A stretch of 64,000 nt of DNA, taken from Lepeophtheirus salmonis. Its lineage: Eukaryota; Arthropoda; Copepoda; Siphonostomatoida; Caligidae. Shown here in pieces: positions 10,661 to 22,189 of this stretch. Each line of letters starts with the position of its first letter. Position 1 is the stretch's first letter. The notes below the pieces were generated by a model. The model did not search any database. It had not been told where the DNA came from and saw nothing but the letters and a program-made list of their open reading frames with translations. The stretch is from NCBI RefSeq assembly GCF_016086655.4, contig NC_052138.2, positions 13,082,001 through 13,146,000 on the forward strand, in the 5' to 3' direction. A program made the position numbers and the translations under genes.

Positions 10661-12845
10661 TATATTATAATGATTGTTTTATAAAATATATTATTTTATA
10701 ATTATGACATCCATTTTAAAATTCATTATGCTTAAAATAAGAAATTTTAGTTAAAATGCTTTAAATGTAGTCCTATTCTAGCAGAGGGGCTCAGAAAAAC
10801 AAAATAATCCAATTGTTTCATTTGCTTATTGATTGATTATTAAAGCTTCAATGTAAGTTAAATATTTGAGGGTAATCGATATTTGAGAGAAAGTTCTATT
10901 AAAAAAATATTTCTACAACAAAAATGTCTTAAAATTTCAGTTGCTAGTGTAGAAATACTTGTCTGATTAGGCTCTTAAATAAAATAACAATTATTAAGTT
11001 TGAATTTTAGCTGGATTTTACTTCTTTTTTTTTAATTAGCAGTCAACAAACAGATGAAATATATAAACAGCGTGCAGCAGTTGATTAGCACAGAATTTTG
11101 AGAGCATGCGCATGTAAGAGTTTGTTTGTTGTCTTGGCAGGAACCCAGAATCGTTGGGTGTCCATTAAAAAAAATGGCATCATTCAACGAAGTATATATT
11201 TAGAATCTATAATTATGGGAGTATCCTTATTGTAATCTGCGTCAGACTAAAAAATGTTCTGGTTCTGGAAGATATTGCCAAGACCTGGTTTGAGGAATTT
11301 GCAGCTGGAGGTTATTTGTATAGCACCAGCCATTTCACCATGATTTACTGAAAAGAAAACGTTGAGAAAATTGTTATTTGTTTTTTTACGCTCTTGGGCC
11401 TAGTGTTTGACCTTCAAATTCCATGAACCTCAAACCCATGAACTTCTTTGCTGGGATTACAGCTGATATACAGGATGCCAGTGGAATTCTGGAATCTGCC
11501 AAAGAAGATTTTTTCAGTACCTCCAAGGTGGAGTCGAGGCTGTTCTTGGTGCCAAAGGAGTTTATATTAAATAATAATATTTTCTTTTTATTAAAGCTTC
11601 ATTTGGCATTTTTTTAATATTAAAATCGGATGATTAGTTTAGCAGAAAATCAATTTAAAAAAAATAAAATGGTATTGCTTGTGAAATAGAGGTTATGCAC
11701 TTTGTACTTTAACATATATATACATAAGATGTGTTATTAAAGAAAATACAAATTAACAAAAAGTTATTATTTGAAGCATAATGAAGCAGAAAACAATATT
11801 TTTTTATGATGATTTTTTTTAAATATATATTTTTGAAATAATATAATTTATACAAAATATAATAAACATATGTAAAAATTCACATTAATTTTTTGCAATA
11901 ATTTGCATAGTTGTAATTTTAAGGTTATTTTGATAACCCCACCATACGTAATTTGTCAGTATTTGAGTAAAGAACTTGAATAATAATATTAATTAACATT
12001 GTATTTAAATTTAAAAACATAACATACATTTACAAACTAGACACCTCATATGTTGATGCAATCTAATTCTAACCATCATCAATGCATACACATATATGAA
12101 ATAAACAATCTAATTAAGGTACAATAAATTACAGACCAAATTTAGGTAAAAAGTGTATTTACTTATCTTAAAATTGAAAATACAGATATGTATATAGTCC
12201 TTTAATTAAAATGTTAGGGCTACTAAATCATTATTGGTTACAATCCTCTTATTGATAAAAAGTTTTTTGCTAGTTTTTTTGTTCTAGTTTTTACATTGTT
12301 TAAAGATACAATATCTGTATTATATTTTGCTGTTTTTGTTAAGAAATGATACGACAAAGATCTAAATAAAGTTATTTTACATTCATACAAAAATATACAC
12401 ACAATGCTACTCAAGCCTTGTGTCACACTCTCTGAGCTATATCTGTTTACCTCTAACAACGCACAAGAGCCTTATAATAAATCTTTTTAAATTATGTCCA
12501 AAAAAATTCTATTATATCTTTATAATTTTTCAAAGTCAGAAGATGAAGAATAAAAGCTTTTGCATCGATTATAAAATAATTGTTGGTTGCTTTTATTGTA
12601 ATTGTAATATTATAATCTATATCTATGAGGTATAATCTTTAAGTACCGTACATAAATATAGTTTCCCAAAACAAGTAGCAAATAATTATGTGTGTATCAC
12701 TCCTTTAGTTTTTCACCCGTAAATGAAGGTTGCTGTTCCATTGAGAAACTTTCTGTATACAGTATGTCGAAAAATTGATCGTGGTTTTTTAAAAAAATCA
12801 TGAAATAATCTAAACAAGTGATTTTTTTTTATGAAGAACTTTATT
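10661..12845. other. AT-rich DNA with one unassigned coding-like patch
   Basis: Around 11265-11320 the plus strand reads LEDIAKTWFEEFAAGG, and 11423-11617 encodes 64 codons including ITADIQDASGILESAKEDFF. Both look less AT-driven than their surroundings, but I cannot assign them. At about 12760 the sequence CAGTATGTCGAAAAATTGAT after a TA may be the end of the Tc1-like element that follows. Confidence 0.4.
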
Positions 12846-13180
12846 TACTTCCCAATATGACAACCTTTAAGCTCAGTACATTTGTTATGGGTTTTAGTAT
12901 CCCTTCATAAAGATTATTCAAAGTATCTGGATAAATTTTTTCCCCAGCTTTTGTCAGTTTTTTTCTTTATTCATCCTTTGAAGTTGCTGGCGTATTTTTA
13001 TTGAGTTCCCTCTGGACCAAGGCTCACAAATTTTCAATGGGAGACAAATCAGGACTGCTAGCAGGCCATGTGACTTTATCCCAGAAAGAATCCAAGTTGT
13101 CATAACAAATTTGGGAACTTTGCTAATTAATTTTTTTCCCTTCCTCGACCCTTTTGATTTGCCAGGGTTTATCAATCCTT
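12846..13180 (-). pseudogene. Tc1-like transposase C-terminal remnant
   Basis: On the minus strand the pieces read SPDLSPIENL, then ALVQRELNKNTPATSKDE, then KAGEKIYPDTLNNL, ending KGCHIGK before a stop near 12848. SPDLSPIENLW is the signature around the third catalytic residue of Tc1-type transposases, here glutamate in ENL, which sets it apart from the DDxD copies elsewhere in the window. A frame change and a stop (SKDE then TAA-type stop) break it. Upstream sequence (13180-13560) may hold more of the gene but is too decayed to assign. Confidence 0.65.
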
Positions 13181-14658
13181 TCTTCTCTTACAGCAATTCT
13201 CAATGGACATGATAGGAATCTGTAACATTGGAGCAACGTCCCTCTGGCTTGATCTACCATCTATCATGCAAAAAGCTTTTGCCCTGGTCTACATAGAGTG
13301 TTCTCTCACCATTTCAACTAACATCCTGTGGTGTTCTCTGTGGTTTTTAATCTGCCTCTAAGTTCCAAACTTATACTATACAAGCCTTTGACCTAGAACA
13401 TGGGCTATTCTATAGTAGGTTCTTTGAAGTGGCTGTGATTGTTATTAACCTGTTTTGAAGCCTCACGGTTATTCTCCATAAATCATGTGTGCCTGTGGTA
13501 CGATTTGGGAAACTGTGAGGATTATTTTATTGTCGCCTTTTTGGTAATGGAAAACTATCAACGGATTCATAAATGGGTCAGATTTATCTGTAAATGAGTC
13601 ATTTTAAAAAAAAAATCTTGTTTAGAATATACTTAAGGTTTTAATGACTCAAGGAGTTAAAACTGAGATACTTTACAATTAGTGAAAATGATACCTTGTA
13701 GAGAGTGTTATACAATGTGTGACTTTTTCAAATATGAATAACAGAAACTGGGTCTTAGTGAACAAGAAATTGTGCAAATTTTTTTGAAGTTCTACATTAA
13801 AGACCGATTCAACTGGAGAAAATGATATATGAGGTCATCAGTAACTAGATGTCAGTAGTTAAGGCTATGGACAAATTTACAATGGAGGTTAAAAATATGA
13901 GTAATTGTTTTGTTTTTTTATATCAGAGACTCAGTATGTTTGAATGTTTAAATATATAGGCAGAAATACTTTGGATTGGATTTGGATTTTCGTTACTACT
14001 AAAGAACAATGTCATTAGTGATACAACATAATGAAAGATTTCTATGGATCAAAGTAATCCATTTTTACTTTTTAATTCCCTCCTATTTTTCTATATTCAA
14101 CAATACTGGGTGTTTGTTTTTGAATACATCATCTATGTATTTTGAAATTTATACTTTAATCCTAGAAAGATTTTTGATTGATGGATGGGAATTAACAATT
14201 TACAACCATATGTATGAATAAAAACAATAGATATGTATGTGAGTATCAAGAACTTTCTTCAATAGTTTATAAAAAAAATAAATGTATATTAATTTTATAA
14301 GTTCACTGACATACTAACAGATGCATTGAGTCGAAAAGAATCGAAGGGCCACAAATCATTTTCTCAGTGAATACATTTCTAGATAATCCTTGGAGCATGA
14401 TAAAAAAATATCCCCTTTTGTTATATATTTGACATAAAAGACGCTTAAAAGTGTAAATATGTTGCCCTAGATTTTGGGGGATAATTTATTTTCACATTTT
14501 ACAATTAAAAAAAGTCAAAAGTGATATTTAGAACACGGATTTTTTACATGACATGGTGTTATTCAATTAATATCTTCTCTTTTTATTTTTTGCTATCGAT
14601 TTTTTAGTATTCCTTCTCTTTATTACAAAGTGTTTTCACTGGCATCCCGTATACAATA
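13181..14658. other. Unassigned AT-rich DNA, perhaps part of the Tc1-like element
   Basis: A short T/A-rich segment at about 13600-13640 resembles, inverted, the sequence at 12790-12830 and could belong to a long terminal repeat of the preceding Tc1-like element. The frame at 14009-14221 (70 codons) has no recognisable motif. Confidence 0.35.
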
Positions 14659-15941
14659 CTGGGTTTGGAAGCAAAACGTGGACTGAATGACTGATTTTCC
14701 AAAAATGTCAATAATTCTATTTTTTGAACAATGATTTTTAAATTTTTTTAGCAAAACTTAGAAACACGACCTTTGTGAGCCTGTTCACTCAATATGCACG
14801 CCCTCAGCAGCAATCACAGCCTCCACATGGCAGCGGAACGCCTTGCAGGAGTTGATGATGAACTTCTCGGACAAGTTGTGCCACTCCTTCACAATAGTCG
14901 CCTTAAGGGAGTCCACGTTATGGTGAGATGTCCGGTTAGTCTCCATCTCCAAAGTGCCCAAACAGCAAAGTCCAACGGCTTCAAATCCAGCGAAGATGAT
15001 GGCCACATGTCCTAGGCCATGCCATGCCAATTCAGCCATGTTGTCGGGCAGAGCATCTGGCATTTGACAAATGAGTGTGAGAGTGTACCATCTTGGGTCC
15101 ACACATAGTTATCCTCTGGGTAGGTGGCCTTGAGCCATGGCAGTATGGTGAACCTAAGCACCTTGTAGTAGGCCTCCTGGCCGATTTTCTCCCCAGCCTT
15201 AAAAAGGAAGGGAGGCATCTTCTTGCCGTCGGACGCCACGACCCCAAGGACCATTTTTTTTAGGCGGATGTATTGTACAAAACACCCCCTGGACCTCCTC
15301 TAGTGATCCTCCGAGCCAAGGGTCATTCCGATGGTTGTAGACTATGTCCACCGTTGTCTTCTTATAGAAAATTTATACTATGGATCCATTTGCCTTGATC
15401 CACACACGAATTTTCTTGCACCTCTGCAGTCTCCTTTCCTTCAGAGTGTCTGTCAACAAGTGGCGTGGAGACCTTGTATAAGAGAAAAACCCCAAGTTCT
15501 CCTTCACAGCCCTCCTGATTGTCCCCTCGTCATCAAACTCGTTAGACAGGCGATTCATGGATTTTGTGGGGTCCTCCGTTGTCTTCTTCTTCAGGTCCCC
15601 AGAAACTCAGAATCCCTTTTCAAGTTGTGTCCTCCACTTCCTTCATTCCTTGAAAGGTTTTTCCATCCTTTTTTATCTTGGCTACCTTGAAAATGAGGCT
15701 CCTGGAGCTCACAATGTCCATAACCTCTGCCACCTCAATTTTGCCATCCAGAAGGTCTGAAATCCTCTTCCTTTTTGCTTCATGCTCACTCATGATGGAA
15801 GATTTGAGAAATCTTTATTAATGTTTCCTTATGTAAAATGGACAGGAGATTTGGAATATGCAGGGGAAAATCACAAAATTTCTCTATTTTATTTACATAA
15901 TTAGCATTGATTAACAGTCCACTTTTTGGTTCCGACCCCTG
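14659..15941 (-). mobile_element. Tc1/mariner element (DDxD type), copy 2, with TIRs
   Basis: The left end (14659: CTGGGTTTGGAAGCAAAACG) and the inverted right end (CAGGGGTCGGAACCAAAAAG) match at most positions over about 27 bp and continue into GTGGACTG in both. TA lies outside each end (14657-14658 and 15942-15943). Length is 1283 bp. The TIR sequence differs from copies 1 and 4, so this is a separate family of the same group. Confidence 0.75.
14785..15793 (-). pseudogene. Tc1/mariner-type transposase pseudogene (copy 2)
   Basis: The start is placed at 15793-15791 (MSEHEAKRKRI). A patch reading RLSNEFDDEGTIRRAVKENL covers the second HTH (about 15480-15555), followed by SPRHLL, a typical motif of this group. 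The 80-codon frame at 15012-15254 reads MVLGVVASDGKKMPPFLFKA and later YVWTQDGT, which carries the second catalytic aspartate. The first catalytic region is spoiled: where IFSDEK is expected it reads IFYKKT. The C-terminal frame ends FRCHVEAVIAAEGVHIE at 14785. At least three frameshifts separate these pieces. The plus-strand frames at 15331-15760 are shadows. Confidence 0.8.
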
Positions 15942-18900
15942 TATATTATTAAAGCCAAGTTTATCTGTATATTTATTCGATTATCAGATAATGACTCATT
16001 TTGCAAAAACAAGTTGTATTAAAAAGAGAAAAAAAAGGGAAGTTCATATAAAAGCTGAAAATAATGAATGTGACTTTTGATAACGTTTAGCAATGAGCGT
16101 GTTTAGGTAGATAAATCACAACTAAGGAGCGATCTAGAGATTAAATTACTCCCTGAAACATTGCATAAAATTATCAAGCTGATATAATTATTGTTTCATT
16201 GTGGAGTAGATAACATCTAAATATTCAGTACCAACGTGAGAGTGTTCTTATAAAAATCGGAAAGTAACACTGACGATTTGTTATGGAGTTATCTTTTATA
16301 TCCGCTACACAACAAAGTTCAGTGCTGGGAACTCCACCAGCTAAAACCACATTTATTAATATTATTTAACCATAGAACAGGAAATTCTTAATGGATTTGC
16401 CCTTTAGAGTATTTTTTTATTTAACTTTTTTTTGTGAAAATGTTGATTCGTTTTCAAATTTTATTACTTTTAATTTTCATCTATATATTTATTTTATTTA
16501 AAAATATGGTTATGAATGAAAATTAATGTGTAATTTTTGTGTTCTATGGCTTAAATAACAATAATACATGTTGGTTTTAGCGAGACAACGAAAATTTTGC
16601 TGCATTTTTTATTACTATATTAAAGTTTGTGCAATAGTTGGTGCCTACTTACTCTTGACAATGCCGGGTATTACCGCTAGTAACATAACAAATCTAAATC
16701 GGTCCCCTTTTGGAGGTATAACTGTTGATATAGTTTTTTAAATAAATTAACAAGTTACAAAAATTGTAACGTAACTTCCACTGATAACTCCAAAAGTGAA
16801 AAACAAAATAAACGGATGTTTGGGATCAAGAGTTTTTGTTATTATTTGATCTAGTTCTTTATACCTCCAAATGGAGGCTTACAGAATAATAAAGTACGTT
16901 AAAATGCTCTAATTAGTCGGAACGTTGATTGTTTGAACTAAAATTAGCAGCTCTGAACGATTTTTATTTAAAAATTAAAAATCCTTTGAACATTTCAAAG
17001 CTCAACGTTAGCATGTAACTAATCTAAGTATCGCCAGCTTTTGAAAGGTAGTTTATTACTGTCAACATGCTAGTGTTAACACAATAAGAGGGAAAAACTA
17101 TGTGCTAACAATGGAATCCCGAACATGTAAAAATACTATAATACTTTTGTTACTACAAAAAAGAATCCATTAATGACAAAATAACTCTGTGATATATACT
17201 TGAAAAAACGCTGTCTCATCTTACTAGTTCATAGCTAACGTACCCTACTATTTGTCCAAATAGCGTATGCTGGGATATTACAGCTTTTGCGAAGAATAAA
17301 CTAACTATAGTAGGGGATTTTATCCTTATTATTTTCTTCACTTTCTAGAGAAACAGTGAGAGATTCAATAAGGATTGTGAAAAGGCTATAAAAAGAATAA
17401 TTGAGAACAACAGATTGAGGGGAATTATACTCTATACATTAACTCGAAAAAGTTACAAAACAATTTGAGGAGTTAATCAATTATGATATTCAACGGAAAG
17501 TTGTCCAATAAAATTATAATTACATACATATGTTAAATTCAATTTTGATGGATTAATAAATAATAAATGGTGCAGCAACATAATTTCCTTCTCCTAAAAT
17601 TTAATCCAAAAAGATTTTATTGATCAAAAAAGTGTTATTTTGGATTATAAGAATAATCAATGTTTAAGGTTTTGTTTTACACAGTTTAAAAAATAATATT
17701 AGACTAGTGACGCAATGGTTTTTTTCAATTTTTTAGTTTCTCTTTAAATAACATTTCATTTATAGATTTTAAAGGAATAATTATATTATACAAAAATATC
17801 CCAGATATAGTTAAAAACATATTTAAGATAATATATAATTTAATTGATTAGTTATTGGCGATTTTGCAATGTTAATGTCTTAAAAATGTTAATTTTTCCA
17901 GCATAAATCCATTTCTTATAAACGGATTAAAACAAATCATATCCATTATAAATTCTTGCGTAAAACAATTTTAAGTCTCGATCATTTTTACAGCTGGAGC
18001 TATTTGCATTCAAAAATTTTTGGAAATTTATAATGATGAAAAAATATAAAAACAATCGGTTTTAGGATAATCGAAATTGAAGCAATTGGTTTATTTAAAA
18101 AAAAAAAAAATAACAACATTAAAAACTCAAGACCTAAACTTCAAATAGTTTCTATTAAAAAAATGTTATGATAAACTTTTTTTAGTAATACTTTTTGCAG
18201 CGACTGACTGTATTTCTAAGAAAACTCTAGAATCTTGTCTCCAAAATGAAGCCACACCCATCCCCCTACAACTTCTATATTGCTACTGCCACTCAATATA
18301 AAAAATTAAATTATGTTGTTCCGCCCTGTTTTTCATGTAAGCTAATGTATTTTCTATCCATGTAATTATTGAACTATGAATAATCTTATTAAATATTTAC
18401 ATCAATTGTTATTAAACTTTCTTTCCGTGTATACAAAGCTTATATGCACGATAATATATCATACAAAGTCTAATTGTTTAATTACTTATGTCCATTAATC
18501 CTTAATACCCATTTTTATCTATTCCAATCTGTCATCAAGTAATAATTTTTTCATCACAAAAGTATCATAAAAAACTTTGCTTTGCAACCCAAGAAAATAA
18601 TAATGATAATTTAATAAGAGTTTGTTGACAAAGTTTTGTTTGCTTATATGCATAAATATAAATTTTATATTATTATTGATCACCAATATGTTCTAAAGAA
18701 ACTTTAATCAGATTACAATCTCATTCACCACCAAAAAAGCATTCCCTAGAAACAAGTCTTAGTAATGATATATTTCCATATTGGATACTTTTATCCTTCT
18801 TTTCTTTGATAAAATATTTTTTGCGGAAATAAAGGTCTTTTTTAATATGGATATCAGTGCAAAAAAAAAAGTAAAAAAACTTTTAAGTAATACAAAATTT

Positions 18901-19654
18901 ATTTTATATCCTATATTGCAACATTGTTTTTAAAAAGGAAATTACAAATTAGATATTGTAACTTATTTTATTTTTTTACAATTGTCTATTTTTCTACTAC
19001 CTATTCTCATATTCTGAATGTTGATTGGTTAAACTCGAGTAAAAATGTATTTTTTAGCAATGTAAATTTATCTATTATTAAATGAGTACCGTTAAGAAGA
19101 ATGAAGGGACTATCCTGGGTTGTTTATCCTCTCAAGATACTAAAATATTCATAAAATAGCTTTTGTGTATTATATTTTTTCTCAATCTGCCCTGTAAATT
19201 CTTTATTTCTCATATACTTCCTGTATTATCCCTATATTAGAATGGCACTTCTTTAGTTTTTGGGGCTTTGGCGAATTCTGAAATTGATTAGCGAAATTTA
19301 AAAAAATGGCGTGTATACATATAGAAAATGTCTCGCTTGATAATCATGTATTAATTTAATTGGTAAAACTAACAATTAATTATAGGAATCAAGGGAAAGA
19401 GTGGACACGCATTAGAAGAAAACTTATTTTTCCTTCTTGTTCCTGATAAGTTTAAAATCGTCAACTGCCAGTATGTTCATATTTGAAAGGTATTAGAGAC
19501 ATTTTATTATGTAAAATAACACTTGTCTTAATTATTTAATATAATTAACCAATAATTATACTAAATTATTATTCATAATGGTCACGTGTAGTCCTGTGTA
19601 TTATAAAAATCGCACAGCTATGAATAAAATTTATCCAAGCTTCTCTTTTATAAA
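15942..19654. other. Long AT-rich stretch without a recognised gene
   Basis: About 3.7 kb with no supportable coding region. A GC-rich island at about 16660-16690 reads, on the minus strand, CTAGCGGTAATACCCGGCAT and is related to similar words at 20964-20996 and perhaps 47398. The rest consists of A/T runs. Confidence 0.55.
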
Positions 19655-20600
19655 AATGTTTTATTTATTTATTTGGTTAGTTTCGACTAGGGGCTAGAAA
19701 AAAACCCAATATTGTCGACTCATGATAAAATATAATAAAACAATATGATGAAATAATATGGTAAAATGAAATGATATAACGTGGTGTGGAATTAAAGTAG
19801 ATGTGGATTATTTTTTAAAAGTCTCTTAAAACTGCAAAGTGAAGACGTTCTTCTCAACTCTTCGGGAGACTGTTCCATATCCGTATAGTTCGATTAAAAC
19901 AGATATGTTGGAGGCAATTAGTAATTGCCGATGGCTGAACTATGTAAAACTCGGAAGAAAATCTAGTGTTGTACACCTTACTACATACATTGGGCTTGAT
20001 ATTACAATGAGTCAGTCCATTAATAACTTTTAACATCATAAACACATCCTGAAGTGTCCTCATTTTTTCAAGCGACAATAGCCCGACTAGATGTAAACCA
20101 ACCTCATAGGATATATCGCCGCATACCATCTTAATAAAGCGTTTCTGTACCTTTTCAAGAGCTCTGATTTCCATTCTATACATTGGATTCCACAACTGAG
20201 AAGCGTAGTTTAAAATAGGCATAACATATGCTTCATATAGCTTCTTCATCAGTTTCATATTTCTGGTTTTAAAACTCATTTTAATAAATACAAGCGCTCT
20301 GTTTGCTTTTCTAACAATATTGTAAATGTGAGTGCTTAATTTCATATTAGAAGATGTAAGCACTCCAAGACCCTTAAAGACATCCACATTCTTCATCTCT
20401 CCAAGATCAATAGCACAGCCCCGAAAACTCATAAATGAGCTCTTCTCAAGATTTAGAGGAACTCTCCAACGTTCGTTCCACCTCAGAAATTATCTGAGGT
20501 CATGTTTGGCCTCCTCTTCTGAGTGCAAACAAGCTTTGTATCGTCAGCATACATATGTTTGTTGGATCTGAGGTTGAGGTTTTTCGCTCATTTCAATTTG
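19655..20600 (-). pseudogene. LINE reverse transcriptase 3' fragment (CR1/Jockey-like)
   Basis: On the minus strand the upstream frame reads LRSNKHMYADDTKLV; YADD at 20551-20540 is the catalytic motif of reverse transcriptase. After one frameshift a 192-codon frame (20432-19854) continues with EKSSFMSFRGCAIDLG, LGVLTSSNMKLSTHI, KANRALVFIKMSFKTRN, LYEAYVMPILNYASQLWNP and ends RIWNSLPKS, the standard thumb and C-terminus of CR1/Jockey-type LINEs. About 190 bp of 3' UTR follow, ending in a short (AAATA)-type tail near 19655-19675. Everything 5' of the palm core is missing, as expected of 5'-truncated insertion. The full-length element copies itself through RNA by target-primed reverse transcription. 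Confidence 0.85.
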
Positions 20601-21404
20601 AGATTTTTTGAAAGTAATTTTTAGTTATCATTAAGACAATTTTGTAGATGTATATATGTTGGTATATATTTGAAGTTTTTAACACATTATTTTTTTATAT
20701 ATAATAATCATTACAAGAGGGAACAATAAGAGTATTTGGGGGACTTGCTATTATGAAACTTTGTAAATTACATTACTTAACCGGATTGATATATTGTAAA
20801 GAATCCAAGAGAATTAGAATTAGAACTATTAGAATCTTTTTTGACAACAACGAAACATTCATATTATAATTATTAGTATATATTTAGAAATATTTTATGT
20901 TTTTTTTTAATTTCTCAATTAATGTGACCATTTTCAATGTGATTTTCCTCTGCCTCCTTTACCTGAGCAACGCCGGGTAACCCTTTACTAGCATATGTAT
21001 GTATATAACTTGTTTATTAAATATAAACATAAATAATAGATTAATTAATATTATTTGAGTTATATATCATATACCTTAATAGGATTATTTAATCTATTAA
21101 AATAACAGTAATAAAAATGCATGCAATGATATATCTACTTCCAGACTCATGATCGTTTGAATTCGATGACAAACTTTTCCTTTGATGTGTATGAATGCAA
21201 ATATGCATGTATAATATGTATATAATATAATCTATGTAAATATTATTTGTTTCAATAATTAATCAATAAAAACATTCATCTACCTTTTTCCTTGATGAAA
21301 GCGGTAGGAAAATAAAATGAAAATATATTTAATATTGCCTTGAAAAAGTAGAGGACGAAATAATATCTTAAAACAATACGGGACCCTTTACTCTCAGTGA
21401 AAGA
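20601..21404. other. AT-rich DNA with one GC-rich motif
   Basis: At 20964-20996 the minus strand reads CTAGTAAAGGGTTACCCGGC followed by GTTGCTC, a sequence type scattered in many invertebrate genomes and resembling 16661-16690. No gene is recognised. Confidence 0.45.
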
Positions 21405-21780
21405 ATAATAAAAAATGAAATACGGGATAGCCTTGTGTCTCCACTTCACATCAGGAGTGTTCTACTATAAGTGGGTCCTCTGCGGTGACTGTAATGGGGC
21501 TGGGACATTAGAACACGACTTCAGGGAATGTGAAAAAATGAAAAAAGCTTTAGAGTCCTAGCGAAAGGTATTCAGCAAAATATTGGGACAGCATCAACAA
21601 AACCTGAAATACTTTCAGGCTTCTTCCCTAAAATCCCTAACGTACCTATAAAATTGCGTCCAAGGGAGTTGCAGGCAATGGTGGCGAAAAGGCCATCCCT
21701 AAGATGCAATATATCAAGAAAAGTTCCCCAAATAGCAATACGGGAATTCAACTTTTAGGATATCCTTTGGGACGTCCGGT
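21405..21780 (+). pseudogene. LINE C-terminal fragment with CCHC-type motif
   Basis: The plus strand reads IRDSLVSPLHIRS, then KWVLCGDCNGAGTLEHDF, then RECEKMKKALES before a stop, and then RKVFSKILGQHQQNLKYF. The spacing C-x2-C, H, C (CGDC...EH...EC) matches the zinc-knuckle-like motif near the C-terminus of L1/Tx1-type ORF2 proteins. It lies about 400 bp upstream of, and on the same strand as, a longer LINE remnant but contains a C-terminal piece, so it is a separate 5'-truncated insertion. Confidence 0.55.
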
Positions 21781-22189
21781 TTTATTATTATTAATAAATT
21801 TATATAACTGTTTACATGATTATCAAAACCTAAAGTACTTTTAAATTAGGGCTGCCATTTTTTTTACTGCCTCATTATTTTTCTATAATTTGTATCCTTA
21901 TAATTTATACTTAGTACTTAAAAGTAATGGATGACTTATAAGTACTTTATTGTTTAGATTGTTGAAAAATATTCATATACATTGTTCCTAAATTATATTC
22001 TCCATTCCCCCTAATGTGTTTTACTAGTTTGAAGTTTTCAAAATTTTGTGTACTTGAAATACTCTATAGTTAATTATTATATATTGCTATAATTGATCCA
22101 ATCTAATTTCCTGTTATTCAAGAGTTCCAAACTAATTATGGGGGTTTCTTCAGGAAAAAACAATGCCAAAGCTATAAAACATGTTTTTA
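21781..22189. other. AT-rich spacer between LINE fragments
   Basis: Probably 3' flank of the upstream LINE fragment. Nothing else is recognised. Confidence 0.5.

Noticed and set aside
13740..13900. Possible transposase N-terminus reading KLGLSEQEIVQIFLKFYIKD
   Set aside because: The phrase looks protein-like, but there is no supporting downstream domain and the neighbouring Tc1-like fragment is on the other strand.
15331..15760. Open frames of 119 and 67 codons on the plus strand
   Set aside because: They lie antisense to the copy 2 transposase pseudogene and are its shadows; their text has no motif of its own.
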